The position numbers and the translations under genes are program-made. This document shows positions 1 to 8,118 of a DNA stretch of 27,006 bases, in pieces; position 1 is the stretch's first letter; the number at the start of each line of letters is the position of its first letter. The stretch covers positions 1-27,006 of the forward strand of contig DHSR01000051.1 in assembly GCA_002410555.1 (NCBI GenBank), given 5' to 3'. A model generated the notes under the pieces. The model made no database searches. It was not told the DNA's origin and saw only the letters and a list, made by a program, of their open reading frames with translations. Source of the DNA: Bacteroidales bacterium UBA5281. Lineage in GTDB: Bacteria > Bacteroidota > Bacteroidia > Bacteroidales > Lentimicrobiaceae.

Positions 1-61
1 CCCTACCTTCCTACTCGATTTTTATCGATTTCAATCCGGGGTTTTCGGCGCCACCTAAAGG

Positions 62-1438
62 TCAGGCTTGTTTTACCAACTGCTTGAAGCGCCTGCCTCT
101 CTCCTCAAAGCTGGCAAACTGGTCATAGCTGGAAGCAGCAGGCGACAACAGACAGATTTCACCGGCAGGCGTTAACTTTATGGCCCGTTTTACAGCATCA
201 TCAAAACGATCGAAATGTTGAATAACGGCCTTGTATTTTGTTTTATCTCCCATTAGATCGCTCATGCGCCTGCCTGCCGGACCGGTAAGTAAAATATGCT
301 TCAGGGACGAATTTGCCAATGCTTTTGCAAAATTTTCATAATCAATACCACGGTCAAAACCGCCGGCAACCAAAGTGTGCACATTTTTCAAAGTAGCCAT
401 GGCAGCCAGGGTCGCTTCGGGAATGGTGGAAATGGAATCGTTGTAGAAGTGAGCCTTTCCCGACGTTTCGCAATACTCAAGCCGGTGCTCAAGGGGATGG
501 AAATCTGCTATGCCTTCAAGAATATGATCTGAAGTAATCCCAGATAAGTGGGCAGCAACTGCCGCCAGATAGATGTTTCTTAGATTGTGCTCACCCAGTA
601 GCCGGGTGGAAGGCATTGACGGAATGATACTTTGTGTTTTCTGATTTATTTTTATTGTCAGATTGTCGTTCAGTATACCCGCACCATCTGCTCCAAAAGT
701 GCTCAAATATACCGGAATGGGTGTCCCAGGGATAGAATTATGCTTAAGTAATGCGTCAATTCTTGCATCCTCAGAGTTGTACAAAAAATAATCACCGGGT
801 GTTTGTTTTAAGGCAATCTGAAATTTTGCCCACTGATAAGCCTCATAGGAAGGGTAGTGATCGAGATGCTCTTCAAAAATATTTGTTAAGATGGATAGAT
901 GCGGCGCTTTTGTCAGATATTCCAATTGATGAGAAGACAATTCACATACAATATGTGTTCGGGAGGAAAGATTATCCACAGCATCAAAAAAAGGGTTCCC
1001 GATATTTCCAAGCAATACAATGTCTTTATGTTGCTTTTGGCAGATGTGATGAAGCAATGAAGCTGTGGTGCTTTTGCCTTTGGTGCCTGTAACTCCTGTA
1101 ATCTGAGGACTAAAGGCACGTAAAAACAGATCGGTTTGAGAGGTGATTTTTCTTGCGTCCGGCTTAAGACCGGTTTTAGCCAGTGAAATGCCGGGCGATT
1201 TGATGATTACATCAAAGTCATTCAAATGATTCAGGTAATTGTTTCCGGTTTGTAATTTAACTGAGGCCGTTAGCAATTCCGGTTGGCGCGTCAAAATGGA
1301 TTCGTCCGAATCAGCTATAGTTATGTTGAGTTGCGGGAAATACTTTCTAAGTATCTTAAATGTAGACCGGCCTTCCCGGCCATAGCCCAGAATTAGTATG
1401 GATTTATCATTTAGCAGTTGTTCGAGTAATGCTTTCAT
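62..1438 (-). CDS. murD: MurD-family UDP-MurNAc-L-Ala:glutamate ligase, probably MurD2 type
   Basis: Cytoplasmic Mur ligase of 458 residues that adds glutamate to UDP-MurNAc-L-alanine using ATP. Visible are an N-terminal Rossmann-like uridine-binding part (ILGYGREG, about 15-23), the ATP P-loop GTKGKSTT (118-125), the central motif ELSSHQLEYL (166-175), and a C-terminal domain with HRLE (318-321) and YNDSIST (332-338). Length fits MurD. Two motifs differ from what I remember of E. coli MurD: the P-loop has TKGK where SNGK is usual, and NDSIST replaces NDSKAT, losing a lysine. The gene directly follows, with a 4-bp ATGA overlap, a gene resembling MurL, so the ligase may use L-glutamate (MurD2) rather than D-glutamate. 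It is not beside other division or cell-wall cluster genes. The Mur ligase call is secure; the L-Glu specificity is inference from context and motif changes. Confidence 0.88.
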   Translation of the reverse strand: MKALLEQLLNDKSILILGYGREGRSTFKILRKYFPQLNITIADSDESILTRQPELLTASVKLQTGNNYLNHLNDFDVIIKSPGISLAKTGLKPDARKITSQTDLFLRAFSPQITGVTGTKGKSTTASLLHHICQKQHKDIVLLGNIGNPFFDAVDNLSSRTHIVCELSSHQLEYLTKAPHLSILTNIFEEHLDHYPSYEAYQWAKFQIALKQTPGDYFLYNSEDARIDALLKHNSIPGTPIPVYLSTFGADGAGILNDNLTIKINQKTQSIIPSMPSTRLLGEHNLRNIYLAAVAAHLSGITSDHILEGIADFHPLEHRLEYCETSGKAHFYNDSISTIPEATLAAMATLKNVHTLVAGGFDRGIDYENFAKALANSSLKHILLTGPAGRRMSDLMGDKTKYKAVIQHFDRFDDAVKRAIKLTPAGEICLLSPAASSYDQFASFEERGRRFKQLVKQA

Positions 1439-2805
1439 TGTATGGCCTGTGTTAAAATATCGAGGAGGTTTTCAGGAACAAAGTGATTTGAATTCAGTTG
1501 ACCGGGATTGTTTGGCCGGACAGAGAGATTATAATCCTGATAATATTTAACCAAAGTGGGTAATTTCTGATGATTTTGAATGATAAGCCTTAAGGCCTGA
1601 TTTACATCATCCAGTGTTCCCACACATTCAAAAGGCTTATTGGTGGCCAGGCCTGTAAGCTCATCAAACACCGGTTTCAGTGCTTCATCATCAAGCATTT
1701 CAGCTTCAATAAGCGCATTCGCCTGATGAATGCCAACAAAAGCAGACAACATAATGTACGTAAATAAACATTTTGGGCACTTACCGCACCAGGTGTTATT
1801 TTTGCTGCCCACGTTACAACTGCGAAAGACCTTATGATAATGGGGCATATCAGAAAAAAGTTTCATGATTTGCCATTCATTTAAAGGCCTGAGCAAACTA
1901 AAATAATTGAGATCAGGCGTAATGTATCTTGCATAATACTCCCGGAACGAAGCTTCAAATTCAAACGTTTTTGAATATTGATGGTTAATATTTGTTCCAG
2001 GTATGGTAGGCTCATTGGCACTTGATTCATTGGATAAAGCAATATTTTTAATGCCCTTTAATGCGGCTGCGAGCAATGTGTAAAATGCCAGCATGGCTGA
2101 AAAAGGCGTATGACCATTTAAGAATCCCCGCTCGTTTAACTGAAGCAAAACAGGATCAATGCTCCGGTTGATGGTTATAACATTGTCAGGCGGGAGTCCG
2201 GCAGCTTCCACCGTTTTAAGGGTAGCACCCCTGGGGTTCATTATTAGTGGAACAACAGTATAACCATGAGTCAATAGCAGATCCAGGCTTACGGCCGAAT
2301 CTTTGCCACCGCCTATGGGAACAATAAAGCTTTCCTCAGAGGTAAGGTAGGATTGCAGAGAAAATTTTTCATCTCCTTTAGTTTCTATCGTAACATAAGA
2401 GGCGCTGTCCACGTTGATGCTATTGGCATAAAAGAATTCTCCCAGTCCATTGAAAAAGAGTTGTTTGAACCAATCAGTTTGCTCTGGTTGCAGGCTGCCG
2501 GCTTTGATTATAATATGGGGAGAACAAACGCACTTCCAATAGCTGACCATTTCGATTAATCCAATATGAAATACCAGATTTCTTACTAAATCTGAATGTG
2601 TATTCAGCAAATGAGTCAATTCTATGGTGCTTTGTCCGGTTTGTATTGACATATGTGGGCTAAACCGGATATCACTGCCTATATTGAAAAAAAATCTCAG
2701 CTTTAACTGATTGTCCTCAGCCATTATGACAAAACGTTCATAGGTGAAAACAGGATGCGACTGACGAAGATTCCCGAACAATTGTTTATTATCTGTAATG
2801 ATCAT
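1435..2805 (-). CDS. murL: MurL-like UDP-MurNAc-L-Ala-L-Glu epimerase (PP-loop fold)
   Basis: From the start chosen here, 456 residues. It resembles MurL, which in Xanthomonas epimerises the terminal L-Glu of UDP-MurNAc-L-Ala-L-Glu to D-Glu in an ATP-dependent reaction. Features seen: a beta-rich N-terminal part, a PP-loop nucleotide motif PIGGGKDS (163-170), the SNESSANE motif (258-265), and a four-cysteine cluster (C330, C340, C343, C346; CGKCPKC) that may bind zinc as in QueC-type PP-loop proteins. The open frame runs on upstream to 3285, but that part is antisense to yqgE. The start at 2805 puts FTYERF near residue 20. It also lies about 40 bases after a perfect -7 box, and that box overlaps the competing ATG at 2859. 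The gene overlaps murD by 4 bp, so the two are surely co-translated. The alternative is another PP-loop enzyme (QueC or tRNA-modifying type), but the murD linkage argues for MurL. Confidence 0.72.
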   Translation of the reverse strand: MIITDNKQLFGNLRQSHPVFTYERFVIMAEDNQLKLRFFFNIGSDIRFSPHMSIQTGQSTIELTHLLNTHSDLVRNLVFHIGLIEMVSYWKCVCSPHIIIKAGSLQPEQTDWFKQLFFNGLGEFFYANSINVDSASYVTIETKGDEKFSLQSYLTSEESFIVPIGGGKDSAVSLDLLLTHGYTVVPLIMNPRGATLKTVEAAGLPPDNVITINRSIDPVLLQLNERGFLNGHTPFSAMLAFYTLLAAALKGIKNIALSNESSANEPTIPGTNINHQYSKTFEFEASFREYYARYITPDLNYFSLLRPLNEWQIMKLFSDMPHYHKVFRSCNVGSKNNTWCGKCPKCLFTYIMLSAFVGIHQANALIEAEMLDDEALKPVFDELTGLATNKPFECVGTLDDVNQALRLIIQNHQKLPTLVKYYQDYNLSVRPNNPGQLNSNHFVPENLLDILTQAIQ

Positions 2806-2846
2806 GGCAGGGTGGTACGGATTTTGTTCTGTTTTAATGGCGTTTG

Positions 2847-2854
2847 CAAATTTA
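2847..2854 (-). promoter_or_regulatory. Bacteroidota -7 box for murL-murD
   Basis: On the minus strand this reads TAAATTTG, a perfect match to the Bacteroidota consensus TAnnTTTG. Transcription would begin near 2840, about 35 bases before the ATG at 2805. No good -33 TTTG was found at the usual spacing. The box overlaps the alternative start codon at 2859, which makes that start unlikely. Confidence 0.45.
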
Positions 2855-2928
2855 GGCATTCGACCAACAATAATGACCTGCTGTTTGAAATCAGCGCACT
2901 GTTTAACTGAAATAACTCGCAAAACCTT

Positions 2929-3507
2929 ATGAAAAGCAAAATGATGGAACCTTTTAAGATAAAACCCAATACAGGCAGAATTTTGATTTCGGTACCGTTT
3001 CTTCAGGATTTCTATTTCCGGAAGTCTGTTGTTTTGCTCGCTGACCACAGCAGCGAAGGTAGCTTTGGAATCATTCTGAATAAACCTGTTGAAGTCAGGC
3101 TCAGCGATGTATCGAGTGATTTTGAAGGCTTTGATGCACCCGTGTATCTGGGTGGACCCGTAAAGACTGACAGTCTCTTTTTTATTCATACCCGGCCAGA
3201 CCTGATTGCTGACGGAATTAAAATTCTGGATGGACTTTATTGGGGCGGAAATATAGAACTGGTTAAAGAGCTTATTAAACAACATCGTCTTACTGCCGCC
3301 GATATTCGATTTTACGTAGGTTACTCAGGCTGGGTGCCCGATCAGCTCGAACGGGAATTGGAAGAAAAATCATGGGTGGTATCCGTAACGGATTTACAGG
3401 AAATAATCACTGAGAATCCAATGGAGATGTGGAAACACTCCCTTAAAAAGCTGGGAAAAGAATACACCTTTTGGGTAAATTACCCGCCTGATCCAATTCT
3501 GAATTAA
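2929..3507 (+). CDS. yqgE: YqgE/AlgH family protein (DUF179)
   Basis: A 192-residue soluble protein of the YqgE/AlgH family, widespread and of uncertain biochemical role; in some bacteria it has been linked to transcriptional regulation. Family features are visible: GRILISVPFL followed by the SVVLLADH strand near the N-terminus (about 16-40), SFGIILNKP (45-53), VYLGGPV (72-78), and the C-terminal stretch with FYVGYSGW (about 128-135). Length is normal for the family. It is transcribed away from murL, with a shared intergenic region of about 120 bp. It ends 24 bp before the convergent rhomboid gene. The family call is firm; no specific function can be given. Confidence 0.93.
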   Translation: MKSKMMEPFKIKPNTGRILISVPFLQDFYFRKSVVLLADHSSEGSFGIILNKPVEVRLSDVSSDFEGFDAPVYLGGPVKTDSLFFIHTRPDLIADGIKILDGLYWGGNIELVKELIKQHRLTAADIRFYVGYSGWVPDQLERELEEKSWVVSVTDLQEIITENPMEMWKHSLKKLGKEYTFWVNYPPDPILN

Positions 3508-3531
3508 ACGTATTCTGAATTTAGAGGATGA

Positions 3532-4149
3532 TTAATTCAACCATCCCATTAACTGATTGACAAAGCCGGTAACCAATGCCGGCTTTAATATTATGGTAAA
3601 TGCCAGCCCGTAAATGGCACCCCAGAAATGAGCATCGTGACCGATATTGTCGGTTCCCCGCCGGGCCATATAGGCTGAATATATCAGATAAAGTATTCCA
3701 AAAATAAATGCAGGAATATCCACAGGGATGAACACAAAGCGAATGGGTGACAACGGACTAATAATGATGCTTGCAAAAACTACTGCCGAAACCGCTCCTG
3801 ATGCACCTACAGCATTGTATGACGGATTATTTTTATTCCTGGCATAGGCAGGTGCAGTAGAAAGCAATATTCCGCCAAGATAAAGCAGGGAATAGAAATA
3901 AATACCCTTAATTCCAAACAATATGCCGTAAAATTGTTCAACTGCCTGACCAAAGGACAGCAACACGAACATATTTACGAGCAGATGCATCCAGTCAGCA
4001 TGCAGCAGCGCATAGGAGACAAACCTGTATCCCTGCTTCCTGCTATCGATCATGTAAGGGTTAAAGACCAGTGCATGAAATAAATGCTGGTTATTGAAAG
4101 CCAGAATAGAAATAATGGCTGTGAGTGCAATGATGAAGTAAGTAACCAT
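3532..4149 (-). CDS. Rhomboid family intramembrane serine protease
   Basis: A polytopic membrane protein of 205 residues with about six hydrophobic segments, the minimal bacterial rhomboid core. The catalytic dyad is visible: Ser117 in the GASG motif (115-118) and His174 in AHFWGAIYG. The oxyanion-side motif HLLVNM (His55, Asn59) is also present. Rhomboids cleave single-span membrane proteins near or inside the bilayer; the substrate here is unknown. The start codon follows the stop of the upstream membrane-protein gene by 8 bases, so the two are probably one operon. All catalytic residues are intact and length is normal for short rhomboids. Confidence 0.93.
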   Translation of the reverse strand: MVTYFIIALTAIISILAFNNQHLFHALVFNPYMIDSRKQGYRFVSYALLHADWMHLLVNMFVLLSFGQAVEQFYGILFGIKGIYFYSLLYLGGILLSTAPAYARNKNNPSYNAVGASGAVSAVVFASIIISPLSPIRFVFIPVDIPAFIFGILYLIYSAYMARRGTDNIGHDAHFWGAIYGLAFTIILKPALVTGFVNQLMGWLN

Positions 4150-4157
4150 ATTCTATT

Positions 4158-4970
4158 TCATTGAGGAAGTGCGGTATGATCTATTTCTGATCCCAACGTA
4201 CTGTGAGGAATGAGGTATATCAACATCAAAACAACAGACGCAAGTAAAGCCCAGCCTCGCTGATTTGGATTACGCCAGAGTTTAAATACGGCCCATGCCC
4301 AGAAAATAAAAGCAATGGCTGTTTTGTTATCTGTAAGATCATAGCCAAAGGGGAATCCGGTCCAGTAAGCTCCAAAGGCATATTTCTGAACTATGGGACC
4401 AAATATAAGCCCACCTGTAAATAAAAAGAGTAAGGTAAGCCAGGAAAGCTTAAAGGTATTCCTGCCTTTTGCCAGCACTTCGATGCCTGCCCGGGTTGAA
4501 AAGAGCATGGCCAGAAACATCAGAATAATATGTGGTATCAAAACCCCCGCAGGAACATCCCCTTTAAATCTGAGGATTACCGGCTCGTCAGTTAAACTTA
4601 TTTGTTTGCTGCCCTGATAAATAATAATATAGTATTCCATTTTTCCTGCCGGAGGCTGATGGGGAAGGTAACCTACCAGTTTCCCATCCCGGCGTTTTAA
4701 AGACATACTCGTCCATTCATCATAGCTTTTGTAACGCTTAAATCTAATACTACCTTCATACTCACCCTTTTCATCATTGATGGTAATTTCTGCATCGCCA
4801 GGGCCTCCAAAGGTGCGAATAAGCTTATATTTCAGTTTATCAGGACCTATTTCTTTTACTCCCCGCAAGGGTTGTGTGGGGCCGGTTATTCTTTGATAAT
4901 AAGCCGCACCTAAGGTAATCAACAGGGTAATTATCCATAGGTAAGTACTGTTTTTTATGCGTAGTCTCAT
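4158..4970 (-). CDS. Conserved membrane protein of unknown function
   Basis: A 270-residue protein I do not recognise as a named family. It has one N-terminal membrane segment (about 10-27), then a hydrophilic, beta-rich region of about 110 residues (28-140) that would lie outside the inner membrane, then four hydrophobic segments (about 142-163, 173-195, 213-232, 240-258). A motif rich in aromatics and glycine (AYWTGFPFGYDLTDNK, about 201-216) sits between the second and third of these and looks like a conserved functional loop. It is the first gene of a likely two-gene operon with the rhomboid protease. That makes a role in membrane-protein quality control or as a rhomboid partner possible, but this is only inference from position. 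Confidence 0.75.
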   Translation of the reverse strand: MRLRIKNSTYLWIITLLITLGAAYYQRITGPTQPLRGVKEIGPDKLKYKLIRTFGGPGDAEITINDEKGEYEGSIRFKRYKSYDEWTSMSLKRRDGKLVGYLPHQPPAGKMEYYIIIYQGSKQISLTDEPVILRFKGDVPAGVLIPHIILMFLAMLFSTRAGIEVLAKGRNTFKLSWLTLLFLFTGGLIFGPIVQKYAFGAYWTGFPFGYDLTDNKTAIAFIFWAWAVFKLWRNPNQRGWALLASVVLMLIYLIPHSTLGSEIDHTALPQ

Positions 4971-5386
4971 TACAGTTGTGATTGTAGTTTAGTATTGTTT
5001 TTGCGCTTTGCAATGATACAAAAAATATGTAAATACCTGAATAAACAGATTGACATTTGTAAAGTGGTTGGCGTCAGGGTGTTGTCCCAATATATAATCA
5101 GCCGGCCATTGTTTTTTTTGCCAACATTAAAGCTGTAACAAATATATTTATTCCAAATTTTTGATTTAAGCTTCTTGTTGCCTTAATGCTATCCACCTTA
5201 TTTTTAGTGCTGCTCAGCGTATTATAATAAACTATTTTTTCATTCGTTTATCTCAGTATGAAAAGTAACTGTGGTAATTTATTACGGTTGTATGACCTTT
5301 TTATTTTATCTTTGGCTGCTTAAACTAACTCTATTCGCGGTTTTCAGGGAGTTAAACCGTAAAAATAATATTACTAATTACTACTT
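4971..5386. other. AT-rich divergent intergenic region
   Basis: A 416-bp gap between divergent genes. It holds a near-match -7 box for the leftward gene (TATCATTG on the minus strand, 5011-5018, one mismatch to TAnnTTTG) and a perfect one for the rightward gene at 5307-5314. Long A/T runs fill the middle. A minus-strand open stretch of 49 codons (5101-5247) has no start codon and is not called a gene. No RNA gene, repeat or terminator was seen. Confidence 0.5.
5307..5314 (+). promoter_or_regulatory. Bacteroidota -7 box for the DUF5723-like gene
   Basis: TATCTTTG matches TAnnTTTG perfectly. The implied transcription start near 5320 leaves a leader of about 65 bases before the GTG start. The upstream -33 region shows only a partial match (TTG at 5288-5290, spacing 16). 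Confidence 0.45.
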
Positions 5387-6874
5387 GTGCGAAAATTCAT
5401 TTTGCTTTTTACGCTTGTGCTCACCCTGGCTTTTCAATCTCCTGCTCAGGAAATGATGGGTTATGCTCCAGGCAATTATGCAGGCATAACCGGTTCATTT
5501 CTTAACCCTTCTTCCATACTTGACTCTAAAGTTTACCTGGACATAAATATTATTGGACTTCATTTAAATGTAGATAATAATTATGTTTATCTGAAATCGG
5601 ATGAATACAGTTTTAAGCGTTTTTTAACACCTGGAGCTGAGTTTCCGGAACACATTGACGAAATAACCGGAGAATCCCGGAATTATTATGACAATTACAA
5701 TGCAGATCTGAAAACTGCTTATTCCAGTATCCGGATAATGGGGCCTTCCGCCATGCTATCTATGGGCCGACACGCTTTCGGACTTTCTACAAGTTACCGC
5801 ATTATGGCCTCCGGTAATGACCTGCCCTTTGATTTGACAAAATTTGCCCTGGAAGGACTGGATTTTTATCCCCAGCAACGCATCAACTATATCAATAACA
5901 TTGATTTTCGGGCTGCTGCACTGGGGGCCGCAGAAATTGCAGCTACCTGGTCAACGGTAGTGTATCGCCGCAACAGGCAGCATCTGGCCGGAGGGATTAC
6001 TATTAAAGGATTATTCGCCAATGGCGGAGGTTATGGGTATGGAGATAACATTGATTATCTGGTGCCTAATTCTGATACCGTCAGGGTATTTGACCTTAAT
6101 GGGCACCTCGGTCTCTCTTTGCCTTTAGATTACGAAAATAACGATATTACGCTAAAGGACAGATTGTTTCGCGGTAGTGGTGTGGGCTTCGATATTGGTT
6201 TTACTTATCATAAAAAACTCAAAGGCTATTCTGCCAAAGCCTATTCGGCTATTTGCGAAGTGCCCTACGCAGACTATCACTATCGTCTTGGAGTTGCATT
6301 GATTGATATAGGACGGGTTAATTTTAAGAAAGACGTATTAAATATGGAGCTGGAAAATGCCTCCATGCAATGGAACAATGTGCGGGACTATGGGTTTGAC
6401 AATGTGAATAGCGCTTTCCGTACACTGAGTTATCAGTTTACCGGAGATTCCACACAACTTATCAAGCAGGATCAAATCAGTGTGTCACTGCCCACAGCGC
6501 TTAGTGTACAATTTGATTACCGTATAAATGACCGGTTTTTTGTGAATGCATCCATCGTGCGTCCGGTAATATTAGCCGAGGCAACGCTTATTCGTCCATC
6601 GCACATTGCCATTACGCCCAGGTTTGAAACCCATTACCTTGAATTTGCCATGCCCTTTACCTTATATAATGATAAATATCCGCGCCTGGGATTAAGTGCA
6701 CGTTTTCATAAAGTCATTATAGGTACCGATAAGTTAGGCGGGTTTTTTGGTATGAAGGATTTTACCGGACTGGATTTCTATTTCATGGTGAAGTTGCAGT
6801 TTTTTAAAGGCAAATGTGGCCGTTTCAACAAGCGATTTGGTTGCAGCAATCTGGAATACCTGCAAAGATATTAA
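5387..6874 (+). CDS. DUF5723-like outer-membrane beta-barrel protein
   Basis: A 495-residue exported protein with a clear signal peptide (basic MRK, hydrophobic core, cleavage about after residue 20 at SPAQ). After that come alternating beta-strand patterns rich in aromatics and glycine, typical of outer-membrane barrels. The N-terminus after cleavage (GYAPGNYAGITGSFLNPSSILDS) fits the Bacteroidota family DUF5723, as far as I can recall it; function is unknown. Translation starts at GTG, since no ATG in frame would preserve the signal peptide. The gene stands alone and its stop overlaps the stop of the convergent permease gene: both use the same TTAA (6871-6874). The barrel prediction is strong; the family name is moderately sure. 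Confidence 0.75.
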   Translation: MRKFILLFTLVLTLAFQSPAQEMMGYAPGNYAGITGSFLNPSSILDSKVYLDINIIGLHLNVDNNYVYLKSDEYSFKRFLTPGAEFPEHIDEITGESRNYYDNYNADLKTAYSSIRIMGPSAMLSMGRHAFGLSTSYRIMASGNDLPFDLTKFALEGLDFYPQQRINYINNIDFRAAALGAAEIAATWSTVVYRRNRQHLAGGITIKGLFANGGGYGYGDNIDYLVPNSDTVRVFDLNGHLGLSLPLDYENNDITLKDRLFRGSGVGFDIGFTYHKKLKGYSAKAYSAICEVPYADYHYRLGVALIDIGRVNFKKDVLNMELENASMQWNNVRDYGFDNVNSAFRTLSYQFTGDSTQLIKQDQISVSLPTALSVQFDYRINDRFFVNASIVRPVILAEATLIRPSHIAITPRFETHYLEFAMPFTLYNDKYPRLGLSARFHKVIIGTDKLGGFFGMKDFTGLDFYFMVKLQFFKGKCGRFNKRFGCSNLEYLQRY

Positions 6875-8088
6875 ACCTGAAGTGTGGTTTTTACATCCAG
6901 AGCATCTCTAAGGGCATTACCCAACAACATAAAAGCGAGCACCAACAGCATAATTGCTATTCCGGGCAACAAAGCCAGCCAGGGGTTATCCAGAATTATA
7001 TACGCATAATTTTCTTTTACCATGGTTCCCCATGAAGGCATGGGAGGTTGTACACCTATACCCAAAAAACTCAGTCCTGCTTCTATCAGGATGGCCGAAG
7101 CGAAATTTGCCGCTGAAATAACGATTACAGGCCCCAATGTATTTGGAAGAATATGCCTGAAAATCATCCTTAAATTTCCAAAGCCAAGGGCACGTGCGGC
7201 TTCCACATATTCTTTTTCACGGATACTCATAAATTGTCCCCTGACAACCCTGGCCACTTCAACCCACATGGTGAGGCCAACAGCAACAAATACCTGCCAA
7301 AAGCCCTTGCCCAATGCGAAAGTAATGGCTATAACCAATAAAATGGTTGGCACCGACCATACCACATTAATCAGCCAAATGATAAAATCGTCTACCCTGC
7401 CTCTGAAATAGCCTGCCAGTGCGCCCAGGGAAATACCTACCACCAGCGATATAAAGACCGAAATGAGACCCACCGACAGGCTCACCCGTGCACCTATCAT
7501 CAACTGACTGAGTACATCCCGGCCAAAACGATCGGTTCCAAGCAAAAAGGTGCGGGTTACAATAAATTGCTCACCAACCTTTTGTTGCAACATGCTGGTA
7601 TCATATACAATTTTTGTCCCGTTCAGGTCTTTTAGAGGTTTGGAGTCTTCGCGCGGCAATGCATAAATTACATCTTTAAGCTCATAACGGTACATCAGCG
7701 GCTCTGCTTCCGGGGACTCTTCATAACCTTCAACCACAATGCTGTCACCAGAAAAATACCATGAGTTCATTGGAATGAATCTAGCCTGATTTGGGCAACC
7801 AAAAATTATTTTCTTAAATATATTGCATTCAACACCAGGTTCATTGTTGGTTACCTTAAGCAACGAGACCCTGAATCCTGGCTTTTTGGCAGCAATTTCC
7901 AATTGCTGCTGATTGGCAAAAGGAGTTTGATCTGGAGTAATGAGATATCCGAGTATCGCTACCAAAATCAACAATCCGATGAAACACATAGAAATTAAGG
8001 CTGGCTTATTTTTAAGAAGCCGGTGAAATGCTTTGGCTGAAAGTGAGCCTTCGTAAAATGGTTTTCTTTTAAAAAACAAAATGAACAA
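6871..8088 (-). CDS. ABC transporter permease, OppC/DppC type
   Basis: A 405-residue inner-membrane permease of the peptide/nickel ABC importer class. One membrane segment lies at about 30-52. It is followed by an unusually long extracytoplasmic insert (about 53-180). The OppC-type entry motif LLGTDRFGRDVLSQLMIGAR comes next, then five more membrane segments. The EAA loop that docks on the ATPase is visible (EAARALGFGNL, about 292-302), and the C-terminal LSFLGIGVQPPMPSWG signature is intact. No OppB, ATPase or binding protein lies nearby, so partners must be encoded elsewhere. The gene lies 30 bp behind the AIM24-like gene and is probably co-transcribed with it. No ATG lies before the first membrane segment, so the start appears to be TTG (8086-8088); another TTG three codons on is possible. 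The substrate is unknown, probably oligopeptides. Confidence 0.88.
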   Translation of the reverse strand: MFILFFKRKPFYEGSLSAKAFHRLLKNKPALISMCFIGLLILVAILGYLITPDQTPFANQQQLEIAAKKPGFRVSLLKVTNNEPGVECNIFKKIIFGCPNQARFIPMNSWYFSGDSIVVEGYEESPEAEPLMYRYELKDVIYALPREDSKPLKDLNGTKIVYDTSMLQQKVGEQFIVTRTFLLGTDRFGRDVLSQLMIGARVSLSVGLISVFISLVVGISLGALAGYFRGRVDDFIIWLINVVWSVPTILLVIAITFALGKGFWQVFVAVGLTMWVEVARVVRGQFMSIREKEYVEAARALGFGNLRMIFRHILPNTLGPVIVISAANFASAILIEAGLSFLGIGVQPPMPSWGTMVKENYAYIILDNPWLALLPGIAIMLLVLAFMLLGNALRDALDVKTTLQV

Positions 8089-8118
8089 GAGCTTATAATA
8101 TGTGATTGACAGGAAAAG

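Noticed and set aside
1..61. Possible gene end or terminator at the window edge
   Set aside because: No open frame or hairpin with a T-run could be supported in these bases.
5101..5247. Minus-strand open stretch of 49 codons in the divergent gap, ending LMLAKKTMAG
   Set aside because: No start codon, AT-rich composition explains the Lys/Asn content, and no family is recognised.
5271..5456. Plus-strand 61-codon open frame upstream of the DUF5723-like gene
   Set aside because: It overlaps the signal peptide of the real gene in another frame and lies over its promoter box.
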